Origin: Betaproteobacteria bacterium
GTDB lineage: Bacteria; Pseudomonadota; Gammaproteobacteria; Burkholderiales; SG8-39
Direction: 5' to 3'
NCBI GenBank assembly: GCA_005884455.1
Contig: VBCH01000239.1
Span: 1-38,104, forward strand
DNA: 38,104 nt
Shown here: positions 13,980 through 21,561 of the stretch, in pieces
Position numbering within the stretch: the stretch's first letter is position 1
Layout: the number at the start of each line of letters is the position of its first letter
The notes under the pieces: generated by a model
The model's input: the letters and a program-made list of their open reading frames with translations, nothing else
Database searches by the model: none
What the model was told of the DNA's origin: nothing
Made by a program: the position numbers and the translations under genes

Positions 13980-15129
13980 ATCGGGTACCCGCCCCGCGAT
14001 CCGCTTCGATCGCAATGAACTGTCTGGTGCGTTCGGTGACATGGGCACGGACGTGCCGCTCATTATCGGCGTTGCCCTCGCATCCCATCTCGACGGCGCA
14101 AGCGTGCTCATTATGTTCGGCGCCATGCAGATTCTGACCGGGCTCGCGTACCGAATGCCGATGCCGGTCCAGCCTCTCAAAGCCATGGCCGCCATTGTCA
14201 TTGCCCAGCAGACTGCGCCGGAGATTCTGTACGGCGCGGGAATCGCAATCGGCCTCACGATGCTGATACTCGCGTCATCGGGCGCGCTCACGTGGCTGGC
14301 GCGCGTCGTTCCCAAAAGCGTGGTGCGCGGCATCCAGTTCGGGCTGGGTCTGCAACTCGCTTCGATCTCCTTGCAGAACTATGTTCGTGCGGAGAGCACG
14401 ACGGGTTACCTCCTGGCCGGCCTCGCGTTTGTTATCGTTGTGCTGCTCTTGGGAAATCGCCGGCTGCCGGCTGCTTTGCCGGTGGTTGCTCTTGGACTCG
14501 CAATCGCGGCGTACCGACTCGACCCAAGCTCGCTGGCAGCAAGCGTGGGCTTGCACCTGCCTTCTCCTCATGTACCGCAACTGTCGGACATAGCTACCGG
14601 GTTCGTGCTGCTCGCGTTGCCGCAGATTCCCCTATCGCTGGGCAACTCTGTTCTTGCCACGCGCCAGCTGGCGCACGACCTCTTTCCCGAGCGCAATCTG
14701 ACTATCCGCAAAATTGGTATCACGTACGCCGCCATGAATCTGATCAGTCCATGGTTGGGCGGTATACCGACGTGCCATGGGTCCGGTGGCATGGCCGGCC
14801 ACTACGCATTTGGCGGCCGCACCGGCGGGTCGGTCATCATTTACGGCCTGATTTTCGTCGCGCTGGGGCTTCTCTTCGGATCAGGGTTCGACCACGTAGT
14901 GCTGGCGTTTCCATTGCCCATACTTGGCGTGCTGCTCCTCTTTGAGGCTCTCTCGTTGGTATGGCTCATCCGTGACACGGCTGATTCGCGCTTGGACTTC
15001 CCCATCGCTGCGCTCGTAGGATTGATAGCGGTCGGGCTGCCGTACGGCTATTTAGTAGGCATGGTTGTGGGCACCATACTCGTGTGGTTGGGCGCGCGGG
15101 TAAACCTCGTAAACCTCGATAAGCACTGA
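13966..15129 (+). CDS. MOT1-family molybdate/sulfate transporter
   Basis: A 387-aa integral membrane protein with about ten to eleven hydrophobic helices, matching the MOT1 branch of SulP-like transporters (high-affinity molybdate carriers in plants and algae; many bacterial members). Diagnostic segments are the N-terminal ELSGAFGDMGTDVPLIIGV, PVQPLKAMAAIVIAQQ, PLSLGNSVLAT, and PTCHGSGGMAGHYAFGGRTGG. It lacks the C-terminal STAS domain of SulP sulfate carriers. Molybdate is the favoured substrate given the ModE-type regulator before it and Tup and cofactor genes after it; sulfate or tungstate cannot be excluded. A ModE-box-like dyad overlaps the start codon. There is no strong Shine-Dalgarno. 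Confidence 0.88.
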   Translation: MNITTSGTRPAIRFDRNELSGAFGDMGTDVPLIIGVALASHLDGASVLIMFGAMQILTGLAYRMPMPVQPLKAMAAIVIAQQTAPEILYGAGIAIGLTMLILASSGALTWLARVVPKSVVRGIQFGLGLQLASISLQNYVRAESTTGYLLAGLAFVIVVLLLGNRRLPAALPVVALGLAIAAYRLDPSSLAASVGLHLPSPHVPQLSDIATGFVLLALPQIPLSLGNSVLATRQLAHDLFPERNLTIRKIGITYAAMNLISPWLGGIPTCHGSGGMAGHYAFGGRTGGSVIIYGLIFVALGLLFGSGFDHVVLAFPLPILGVLLLFEALSLVWLIRDTADSRLDFPIAALVGLIAVGLPYGYLVGMVVGTILVWLGARVNLVNLDKH

Positions 15130-15157
15130 TGGTAGGAACGGTCACCATGAGCCCAGC

Positions 15158-15853
15158 ATGTCGGAAGCCCTGACCGCCGCGGTCGAAATGCTGGTTCGGC
15201 TCGACCCCAAGCTGGTCGAGATCGTTCTCCTCAGTCTGCGCGTGAGCCTGTCGGCGGTCGCGATCTCCGCCCTGCTCGGCTTGCCAGTGGGTGCTGCGAT
15301 CGCCGTGGGCAGGTTCCCCGGCCGGCAAACCGTAATCGTATTGCTGAACGCGCTGATGGGCTTGCCACCCGTTGTAGTCGGACTGCTCGTATATCTTTTG
15401 CTCTCTCGCGCCGGCCCGTTGGGTGCGCTCGGAATTCTGTTCACGCCTTTGGCGATGGTCGTCGCGCAATCGATCCTGATCCTGCCGATCATTGCTGCGC
15501 TCTCGCGCCAGGCGATTGACGACGCGTGGCGCGAATACGAGGAGCAACTGCGCTCGCTCGGCGCGCGCCGAATGAACGCGGCGCTGACTCTGCTCTGGGA
15601 CACGCGGTTCTCGCTGCTGACCACGATCCTCGCCGGCTTTGGGCGCGCCGCCGCCGAGGTCGGCGCGGTGATGATCGTCGGCGGAAACATCGACGGCGTG
15701 ACGCGCGTGATGACCACCGCCATCGCGCTCGAAACCAGTAAGGGCGACCTGCCGCTCGCGCTCGGATTGGGGATGATCCTCATCGCCATCGTCATCGCAG
15801 TGAACGCCGCCGCCTATCTGACCAAGGAGCTGGCGCAGCGGCGCTACGGATGA
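15158..15853 (+). CDS. tupB: Tungstate/molybdate ABC transporter permease (TupB-type)
   Basis: A 231-aa permease with five or six membrane helices, forming the inner-membrane channel of a Tup-type oxyanion importer. The ABC-contact loop appears as EYEEQLRSLGARRMNA (residues 127-142), followed by TTILAGFGRAAAEVGAVMIVGGNIDG typical of TupB/WtpB/ModB. It pairs with tupC (4-nt ATGA overlap) and tupA. The ATG at 15158 lacks a good ribosome site. A better-placed ATG at 15147 in another frame opens an 8-codon reading frame ending at 15173, over the tupB start, which might couple translation. Assignment to Tup rather than Mod rests mainly on the downstream binding protein. Confidence 0.9.
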   Translation: MSEALTAAVEMLVRLDPKLVEIVLLSLRVSLSAVAISALLGLPVGAAIAVGRFPGRQTVIVLLNALMGLPPVVVGLLVYLLLSRAGPLGALGILFTPLAMVVAQSILILPIIAALSRQAIDDAWREYEEQLRSLGARRMNAALTLLWDTRFSLLTTILAGFGRAAAEVGAVMIVGGNIDGVTRVMTTAIALETSKGDLPLALGLGMILIAIVIAVNAAAYLTKELAQRRYG

Positions 15854-16575
15854 ACCAGGGCTCCATTCTCCCGCTGCGCCTCGCGGAGGTTTCGTTCACC
15901 GTCGGCGGGCCAGCCATCATCGATCGGGTTTCCCTCGAGATCGACGCGGGACCGAGCACAATCATCCTGGGCGCGAACGGCGCCGGAAAAAGCGTGCTGA
16001 TGCGCCTCATGCACGGGCTGCTGGCTCCTTCCTCGGGCCGAATCGAGTGGAGCTCGCCCGAGCGCCCGGGCGCTCCGAGGAAGCAGGCCATGGTGTTCCA
16101 GCGGCCGGTGATGCTGCGCCGCTCGGCCTACGCCAACGTAGCGTACGCACTGAAGATCGCCGGAATCCTCGAGCCCCGCCGCGGGGCGCTGGTGCGCGAG
16201 GCGCTCGATAGCGTCGGGCTCTCGCATCTTGCGCGTCGGCCGGCTCGCGTGCTGTCTGGCGGCGAGCAGCAGCGGCTCGCGCTCGCCCGGGCCTGGGCGC
16301 TGCACCCGGAAGTGCTGTTCCTCGACGAGCCTACCGCCAGCCTCGATCCGAGCGCGACGCGGGAGATCGAGTCCGTGATCAAGGCTTTCGACGCTGCAGG
16401 CACGAAAGTGGTCATGGCAACGCACAACCTTGGCCAGGCGCGGCGCCTGGGCGACGAGATCCTGTTTCTCGACCAGGGACGGCTCGTCGAGCGAGCGCCG
16501 GTCGTGGAATTCTTCGCCAGACCCAAGTCGGAGCAAGCCGCTGCTTTCATCAAAGGAGAGCTACCTTGGACCTGA
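15850..16575 (+). CDS. tupC: Tungstate/molybdate ABC transporter ATP-binding protein (TupC-type)
   Basis: A 241-aa ATPase powering the Tup importer at the inner face of the membrane. It has Walker A GANGAGKS (41-48), the Q-loop in VFQRPVML (82-89), the signature LSGGEQQ (135-141), Walker B VLFLDEP (155-161), a D-loop in SLDP and the switch His in ATHNLGQARRLGDE. It lacks the C-terminal MOP/TOBE domain of ModC, so it resembles TupC rather than ModC and should not sense molybdate by itself. It overlaps tupB by 4 nt and tupA by 10 nt. Confidence 0.93.
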   Translation: MNQGSILPLRLAEVSFTVGGPAIIDRVSLEIDAGPSTIILGANGAGKSVLMRLMHGLLAPSSGRIEWSSPERPGAPRKQAMVFQRPVMLRRSAYANVAYALKIAGILEPRRGALVREALDSVGLSHLARRPARVLSGGEQQRLALARAWALHPEVLFLDEPTASLDPSATREIESVIKAFDAAGTKVVMATHNLGQARRLGDEILFLDQGRLVERAPVVEFFARPKSEQAAAFIKGELPWT

Positions 16576-17378
16576 TACGCGGACCGTTGTTGCTCGCCGC
16601 GTCGCTCGCCGCCTTGCCCGCCCTGGCGCAGGAAAAGTTCATCGTCGTCGCCTCGACGACCTCGACCGAGCAGTCGGGCCTCTTCGGCCACATCCTGCCA
16701 GTTTTCCAGAAGAAGACCGGCATCCAGGTGCGCGTGGTCGCGCTCGGCACGGGGCAGGCGCTCGATCTCGCGCGCCGCGGCGACGCAGACGTGGTCTTCG
16801 TGCACGCTCGATCGGCCGAGGAGAAATTCCTCGCCGAAGGCCAGGGCGTCAGGCGCTTCGACGTCATGTACAACGATTTCGTCCTGATCGGCCCGAGGGC
16901 AGATCCGGCGAAGGTCTCGGGCGGCAGGGACATCCTCGACGCCTTGAAAAAGATCAAGGCTGCGGGCGCACCGTTCGTGTCGCGAGGCGACAAGAGCGGT
17001 ACGCACCTCGTCGAGCTCGATCTGTGGGAGCAGGCGGGGATCGACATCGTCACGGAAAAGGGGCCGTGGTACCGCGACACCGGCCAGGGCATGGGCCCGG
17101 CGCTCAACACCGCGGCGGCGATGAGCGCCTACATTCTCGCCGACCGCGGCACCTGGATCTCGTTCAAGAATCGCGGCGAGCTCGCCATTACGGTCGAAGG
17201 CGACAAGCGCCTGTTCAACCAGTACGGGGTGATGCTGGTGAATCCCGCCAAGCATCCCAACGTGAAAAAAGACCTTGGCCAGGCGTTTGTCGACTGGGTC
17301 GTGTCGCCCGGGGGGCAGAAGACGATCGCCGAGTACAAGATCGGCGGCGAGCAGCTGTTCTTCCCGAACGCGAAGTGA
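16566..17378 (+). CDS. tupA: Tungstate-binding periplasmic protein (TupA-type)
   Basis: A 270-aa exported solute-binding protein. The start is TTG 16566, preceded by AAAGGAGAG and overlapping tupC by 10 nt; the signal peptide (residues 1-21) follows directly. The mature protein opens with VVASTTSTEQSGLFG (28-41), the oxyanion-binding loop of TupA proteins, and has FVSRGDKSGTH, whose Arg is a ligand in characterised TupA. RRGDADVVFVHA and the C-terminal VSPGGQKTIAEYKIGGEQLF also fit. TupA proteins prefer tungstate strongly over molybdate; preference here is inferred from family. Together with FDH genes this suggests tungsten supply to, or tungsten competition at, the FDH. Confidence 0.92.
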   Translation: MDLIRGPLLLAASLAALPALAQEKFIVVASTTSTEQSGLFGHILPVFQKKTGIQVRVVALGTGQALDLARRGDADVVFVHARSAEEKFLAEGQGVRRFDVMYNDFVLIGPRADPAKVSGGRDILDALKKIKAAGAPFVSRGDKSGTHLVELDLWEQAGIDIVTEKGPWYRDTGQGMGPALNTAAAMSAYILADRGTWISFKNRGELAITVEGDKRLFNQYGVMLVNPAKHPNVKKDLGQAFVDWVVSPGGQKTIAEYKIGGEQLFFPNAK

Positions 17379-17415
17379 GCGGTCCGCTCGCTATATCCGG
17401 TTGGGAATGACGCCC

Positions 17416-17424
17416 TGATACAAT
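17416..17424 (+). promoter_or_regulatory. Extended -10 promoter element before mobB-moeA-moaDE
   Basis: TGATACAAT (17416-17424) is a TGn-TACAAT extended -10, 5 of 6 to TATAAT. The place for a -35 with 17-nt spacing (17396-17401, TCCGGT) is poor, as is usual for extended -10 promoters. The predicted start is near 17431, giving a leader of about 33 nt before mobB. Confidence 0.5.
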
Positions 17425-17434
17425 GACGCTTTTC

Positions 17435-17453
17435 GCCGGCGCGGTCCGCCGGC
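17435..17453 (+). repeat. GC-rich hairpin in the mobB leader
   Basis: GCCGGCG (17435-17441) pairs perfectly with CGCCGGC (17447-17453) around a 5-nt loop, ending 10 nt before the mobB ATG. It fills most of the predicted leader, and no Shine-Dalgarno is visible there. It is much too small to be the known Moco RNA motif. No T-run follows, so it is not a terminator for tupA. Confidence 0.5.
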
Positions 17454-17463
17454 CCGGCTCGGG

Positions 17464-17958
17464 ATGAAAATATTCGGATTCGCGGGATGGTCGGGTAGCG
17501 GCAAGACCACTTTGATCGAGCAGCTCATTCCGCGCTTCGTCAAACGCGGTCTCAGGGTATCGATGATCAAACACGCGCATCACAGCTTCGACGTTGACCA
17601 ACCGGGCAAGGATTCTTACCGCCACCGCCAGGCCGGCTGCAGCGAGGTCATGGTCGTCTCCGACAGACGCTGGGTCATCATGCACGAGCTGCGCGGAGAG
17701 CGTGAGCCTTGTCTTGAGGACCAGATTGAGCGCATTTCGCCCTGCGATCTGCTGCTCGTCGAAGGCCACAAGCATCATCCTCTGCCGAAGCTCGAAATCT
17801 GGCGCAAGGACAACGGCAAGCCCTTGCTGCATCCGGATGATGCGCACATCGTTGCGATCGCTGCGGATGCGCCGCTTGAAACGAAGCTGCCCCGCTTCGA
17901 TCTCAACGATCACGAGGGTATCGAAGAGTTCATCTTGAACTACAACGGATTCAGATGA
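17464..17958 (+). CDS. mobB: Molybdopterin-guanine dinucleotide biosynthesis adaptor MobB
   Basis: A 164-aa P-loop GTP-binding protein that assists MobA in making MGD, although it is not essential for it in E. coli. It shows GWSGSGKTTL (Walker A, 8-17), IKHAHHSFDVDQPGKDSYRHRQAG (metal/nucleotide region, typical of MobB), and DLLLVEGHKHHPLPKLEIWR (Walker B-like part). Length matches the family. It leads the operon mobB-moeA-moaD-moaE and overlaps moeA by 4 nt (ATGA). The leader holds a 7-bp hairpin and no clear ribosome site. Confidence 0.95.
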   Translation: MKIFGFAGWSGSGKTTLIEQLIPRFVKRGLRVSMIKHAHHSFDVDQPGKDSYRHRQAGCSEVMVVSDRRWVIMHELRGEREPCLEDQIERISPCDLLLVEGHKHHPLPKLEIWRKDNGKPLLHPDDAHIVAIAADAPLETKLPRFDLNDHEGIEEFILNYNGFR

Positions 17959-19160
17959 ACAAAGGCCTGCTCAACGTCGACGAAGCGCTCGAGCTACTTC
18001 TCGCCGGCGCGCGCCCGGTCAGCGAAACCGAGGCGGTGCCGACCCTCTCGGCGACGGGCAGGGTGCTCGCCGCGGCGCAGCGCTCGACGATGAACGTGCC
18101 GCCCATGGACAACAGCGCGATGGACGGTTACGCCGTGCGGCTCGCCGATCTCAAGGGACCGCAACCCCGGCTCAAGGTCTCCCAGAAAATCCCCGCGGGC
18201 TCGACGGGTAAGGCGCTCGCTCCGGGGACCGCGGCGCGCATTTTCACGGGGGCGCCGATTCCCGCGGGGGCGGACGCCATCGTGATGCAGGAGCATTGCG
18301 TGCAGGAAGGCGACGAGGTCGTGGTGAGGAAGGTTCCGGCGCGGGGCGAGTGGATCAGGCTCACCGGCAGCGATATTCGCGCGGGCGGGGAGGTGCTTCC
18401 TGCGGGACTGCGCCTGCGCCCGCAGGACACCGGGCTCGCCGCGTCGGTCGGCATCGCGTCGCTTCCTGTCCGTCGGCGCGTGCGCCTCGGGTTGCTTTTT
18501 ACCGGCGACGAGCTCGTCATGCCGGGGGATCCCCTGCCGCCCGGGCGCATCTACAACTCGAACCGTTTTACCCTGAACGGGCTTGCGGGCATCTTCGGGT
18601 GCGAGACCCGCGACTACGGGATCGTTCCCGATTCGCTGCCCGCGACGCGAGAAGTGCTGCGGCGCGCCGCCGCCGAGTGCGATGTGATCGTCACGAGCGG
18701 CGGCGTCTCGGTGGGCGAAGCGGATTTCGTCAAGCCCGCCGTCGAGGCCGAAGGCGAGCTCCTCATGTGGAAGATCGCCATGAAGCCCGGGCGGCCGCTC
18801 GCGTTCGGGCGGGTGGGCAAAGCGAATTTCATCGGGCTCCCGGGAAATCCGGTTTCGAGCTTCGTGACTTTCCTCGTGTTCGTCCGGCCGTTTCTGCTGA
18901 GAACACAGGGAATCACCGATGTGCAAGCCCACGCGCTTCCCGTGCGTGCGGATTTTGAATGGCCCGAACCCGATCTCCGGCGCGAGTTTCTGCGCGTAAA
19001 ATGGAACGCCCGCGGCGGGCTCGATCTTTATCCCACGCAGGACTCCGCGGTGCTGATGTCCACCGCGTGGGCGGACGGCCTGGTCGACAATCCGGCCGAC
19101 CATCCGATCCGCGCCGGCGACATGGTGAAGTTCATGCCGTATTCGGAGCTGTATCGATGA
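17955..19160 (+). CDS. moeA: Molybdopterin molybdenumtransferase MoeA
   Basis: A 401-aa enzyme inserting molybdate into adenylated molybdopterin. Family segments are MDNSAMDGYAVR (start of domain 1), IFTGAPIPAGADAIVMQEH, LFTGDELVMPGDPLPPGRIYNSN, the MPT/nucleotide-binding TSGGVSVGEADF, KIAMKPGRPLAFG and GLPGNPVSSFVTF. The length and the four-domain order match E. coli MoeA (411 aa). It is coupled by 4-nt overlaps to mobB before it and moaD after it. Nothing appears truncated. A tungsten-inserting role cannot be excluded, since MoeA paralogs can serve either metal. Confidence 0.96.
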   Translation: MNKGLLNVDEALELLLAGARPVSETEAVPTLSATGRVLAAAQRSTMNVPPMDNSAMDGYAVRLADLKGPQPRLKVSQKIPAGSTGKALAPGTAARIFTGAPIPAGADAIVMQEHCVQEGDEVVVRKVPARGEWIRLTGSDIRAGGEVLPAGLRLRPQDTGLAASVGIASLPVRRRVRLGLLFTGDELVMPGDPLPPGRIYNSNRFTLNGLAGIFGCETRDYGIVPDSLPATREVLRRAAAECDVIVTSGGVSVGEADFVKPAVEAEGELLMWKIAMKPGRPLAFGRVGKANFIGLPGNPVSSFVTFLVFVRPFLLRTQGITDVQAHALPVRADFEWPEPDLRREFLRVKWNARGGLDLYPTQDSAVLMSTAWADGLVDNPADHPIRAGDMVKFMPYSELYR

Positions 19161-19414
19161 AGGTCAAAGTCCTCTATCTGGCGAGCCTGCGCGAGCAGCT
19201 GGGCAAACCCGGCGAAGATCTCGAAATCCCGCCCGCGACATCCACGGTTGCGGGCTTGCGCACGCTGCTTATGGCCCGAGGGGGTGCTTGGCACACGGCG
19301 CTCGCGCAAGGGCGGGCCCTGCGCGTCGCCGTCAACCAGGAAATGGCGCAGCCGACGACGTCCGTGAAGCCGGGCGACGAAGTCGCGTTTTTTCCGCCGG
19401 TGACCGGAGGTTGA
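19157..19414 (+). CDS. moaD: Molybdopterin synthase small subunit MoaD
   Basis: An 85-aa ubiquitin-like sulfur carrier; its C-terminal Gly-Gly is thiocarboxylated and donates sulfur for the MPT dithiolene. The product ends in FFPPVTGG, the hallmark of MoaD, and begins with a beta-strand VKVLYLASLREQLG. The length matches E. coli MoaD (81 aa). ATG 19157 overlaps the moeA stop by 4 nt and has GGAG 8 nt upstream. Only 2 nt separate it from moaE, its partner in MPT synthase. The activating enzyme MoeB is not in the window. Confidence 0.95.
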   Translation: MKVKVLYLASLREQLGKPGEDLEIPPATSTVAGLRTLLMARGGAWHTALAQGRALRVAVNQEMAQPTTSVKPGDEVAFFPPVTGG

Positions 19415-19416
19415 CC

Positions 19417-19887
19417 GTGCCGGTGCGCATCCAGACCAAGGACTTCGACGCGGGTGCCGAGATAGCGGCGCTGCGGCGCGGCAACCCCAAGATCGGCGCG
19501 GTGGCGAGCTTTATCGGCTTGTGCCGTGACGTCAACGACGGTGATGTGGTGACGAAGATGACGCTGGAGCACTATCCCGGCATGACCGAGAAGGCGCTCG
19601 AAAAGATCGTCGCCGAAGCGAAAACCCGCTGGGACGTGATGGAAGCGCTCGTGGTTCACCGCGTCGGCGAGCTGAAACCCGGCGATCAGATCGTGCTCGT
19701 AGTGATCACCGGCGCCCATCGCGGCGAGGCCTTTGCCGCCTGCGAATTCATCATGGACTACCTCAAGACCCGCGCGCCGTTTTGGAAGAAGGAAGAAACT
19801 CCGCAGGGAGCGCGCTGGGTCGAAGCGCGAGCCTCCGACGACGAGGCCGCGCAGCGCTGGGAGCCGCCGAAGTCGAGCGCCGCCTGA
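19417..19887 (+). CDS. moaE: Molybdopterin synthase catalytic subunit MoaE
   Basis: A 156-aa subunit which, with MoaD, converts precursor Z (cPMP) into molybdopterin. It shows GAVASFIGLCRDVNDGD (substrate region), LEHYPGMTEKALEKIVAEA, VVHRVGELKPGDQIVLVVI, HRGEAFAACEFIMDYLKTRAPFWKKE with the catalytic lysines of the family, and the final RWVEA. I chose GTG 19417, 2 nt after moaD, because homology begins with the residues right after it; in-frame upstream sequence lies over moaD in another frame. The gene ends 19 nt before an antiporter gene. Confidence 0.95.
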   Translation: MPVRIQTKDFDAGAEIAALRRGNPKIGAVASFIGLCRDVNDGDVVTKMTLEHYPGMTEKALEKIVAEAKTRWDVMEALVVHRVGELKPGDQIVLVVITGAHRGEAFAACEFIMDYLKTRAPFWKKEETPQGARWVEARASDDEAAQRWEPPKSSAA

Positions 19888-19906
19888 GCTTGGAACGTAG
19901 GCTTCA

Positions 19907-21124
19907 ATGACGGAAATCTGGAGTCTGGCTGCACTCTGGCTCGGGCTTGCGCTGCTCGCGGCGCTGCTCTCGATCTGGATCAAGGTGGCCAATGCGCTCT
20001 CCGAGATCGTGGTCGGCACTCTGGCGCAGCTCGTTCTAGGCGCCGCCTTCGGCGCTGCGTTTCTCGGAGCGGATCAAACCTGGATCAAGTTCCTTGCCGG
20101 TACCGGCGCGATCGTCCTCACTTTCCTCGCCGGAGCTGAGCTGGATCCGGAGGTTTTCAGGCGCAAATGGAAGGAAGCGACTGCAATAGGCCTGATCAGT
20201 TTTTTCGCGCCGTTTTTTGGTTGCGCGGCGGCCGCGCGCTGGTGGCTGGGCTGGGGCGCCGAGGCGAGCTGGCTGGCCGGCGTGGCGATGTCCACGACCT
20301 CGGTCGCGGTCGTGTACGCGGTGATGATCGAATTCGGATTCAATGCGACCGACTATGGAAAGACGGTTCTGGCCGCCTGCTTCATCACCGATCTGGGAAC
20401 GGTGATCGCGCTGGGCCTGATCTTCGCGCCGTTCACGCCGAAAACGCTGCTCTTCGTCGGGGGGCTCGCCGCGGCGGCCCTCGCGCTGCCATGGCTGACG
20501 CCGCGCTTTTTCCGCCGCTTCGGCGGCCGGCCCTCGGAGCTCGAAACAAAGTTCCTGCTCCTGTTTCTGTTCGGGCTTGGCGCCCTTGCGGGCTGGGCCG
20601 AGAGCGAGGCCGTGCTCCCTGCCTACGTGCTGGGCATGCTGCTCGCGGGCACTGTGGGCAAAGACCACGCGCTGGTGCGGCGCCTGCGGACGCTTACCTT
20701 CGGCTTGCTGACGCCGTTCTACTTCATCCGGGCCGGCTCCTTCGTCTCGGTGCCCGCTCTGATCGCCGCGCCTGCCGCGTTTCTCCTGATGCTCGCCGTC
20801 AAGGTGGTGACCAAGATTGCCGGCGTGTACCCCGTGACCCAGGCGTTCCGGTCCCCGCCGAAGGAAGGCATGTATACGACCCTGTTGATGTCGACCGGCC
20901 TTACCTTCGGCACCATTTCGTCCCTGTTCGGCCTATCGCACGGCATCGTGACCCAGGCGCAGTATTCGGCCCTGGTCGCCGCCGTGATAGCGAGCGCGGT
21001 GGTACCGACGCTCATCGCCAACATCTGGTTTCTCCCGCACCATCTGCTGCCGAAACCGGACGAAGGAGATGCCGGGCAGGCCGTATCTGGCCAGTCTTCT
21101 GCGTCGCAGGTGCCGCGGAGCTGA
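19907..21124 (+). CDS. Cation:proton antiporter (CPA family, Na+/H+ exchanger domain)
   Basis: A 405-aa integral membrane protein with about twelve helices and the Na+/H+ exchanger fold. Recognisable parts are FLAGAELDPEVFRRKWK (loop after helix 3), AGVAMSTTSVAVVYAVM, and FITDLGTVIALGLIFAPF, which carries the Asp expected in the ion site. There are no C-terminal TrkA-N or other regulatory domains, unlike KefB/KefC. The ion (Na+, K+) cannot be told. It follows moaE by 19 nt and precedes the universal stress gene by 3 nt, so it probably shares the cofactor operon's transcript; its function there would be pH or ion homeostasis. Confidence 0.85.
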   Translation: MTEIWSLAALWLGLALLAALLSIWIKVANALSEIVVGTLAQLVLGAAFGAAFLGADQTWIKFLAGTGAIVLTFLAGAELDPEVFRRKWKEATAIGLISFFAPFFGCAAAARWWLGWGAEASWLAGVAMSTTSVAVVYAVMIEFGFNATDYGKTVLAACFITDLGTVIALGLIFAPFTPKTLLFVGGLAAAALALPWLTPRFFRRFGGRPSELETKFLLLFLFGLGALAGWAESEAVLPAYVLGMLLAGTVGKDHALVRRLRTLTFGLLTPFYFIRAGSFVSVPALIAAPAAFLLMLAVKVVTKIAGVYPVTQAFRSPPKEGMYTTLLMSTGLTFGTISSLFGLSHGIVTQAQYSALVAAVIASAVVPTLIANIWFLPHHLLPKPDEGDAGQAVSGQSSASQVPRS

Positions 21125-21127
21125 GCG

Positions 21128-21544
21128 ATGTACACGAAAATTCTTGTGGGCTACGACGGGTCCGAAGCCGGAAAGAAGGCGTTTGAGACCGCGCTTGAGC
21201 TTGCAGCTACGCACGGTGCTGAATTGTACGTGCTCACGGTATGCCGGCCGCCGGAGATCGGTGACGATGTCGAGACCGAGGCGGTGATCGAGAACTCGCG
21301 GCGCTACCATCGAGGCTTGCTCGCCGAGTTGAAGCCGGCGGTCTCGGCGAAGCGTGTCAAGGCGCACTTCGAGGTCGCGGTCGGCCATCCGGCGGAGCAG
21401 ATCATCTACGACGCCGACCGGCACGGGGTGGATCTCATCGTCGTCGGCGACCGCGGCCGCTCGACGTTTGCCCGCCTGCTGCTCGGCTCCGTCTCGAAGC
21501 AGGTCGTGCAGTACGCCGATCGACCGGTCATGGTCGTGCGCTGA
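21128..21544 (+). CDS. Universal stress protein (UspA family)
   Basis: A 138-aa single-domain cytoplasmic Usp protein. It opens with YTKILVGYDGSEAGKKAFE and ends with GDRGRSTFARLLLGSVSKQ and VVQYADRPVMVV, which fits the ATP-binding pattern G-x2-G-x9-G-S of ATP-binding Usp proteins. The length matches the family. It lies 3 nt after the antiporter gene; Usp proteins often act as regulators or cofactors of transporters, so a joint function is possible (inference). It converges on the kinase gene with a 17-nt gap and no visible terminator. Confidence 0.93.
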   Translation: MYTKILVGYDGSEAGKKAFETALELAATHGAELYVLTVCRPPEIGDDVETEAVIENSRRYHRGLLAELKPAVSAKRVKAHFEVAVGHPAEQIIYDADRHGVDLIVVGDRGRSTFARLLLGSVSKQVVQYADRPVMVVR

Positions 21545-21561
21545 GCCGGAACACCGCGAAG

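Noticed and set aside
17435-17453. Moco riboswitch before mobB
   Set aside because: Only one 7-bp hairpin is present and the leader is about 33 nt; the Moco RNA motif is far larger with several stems.
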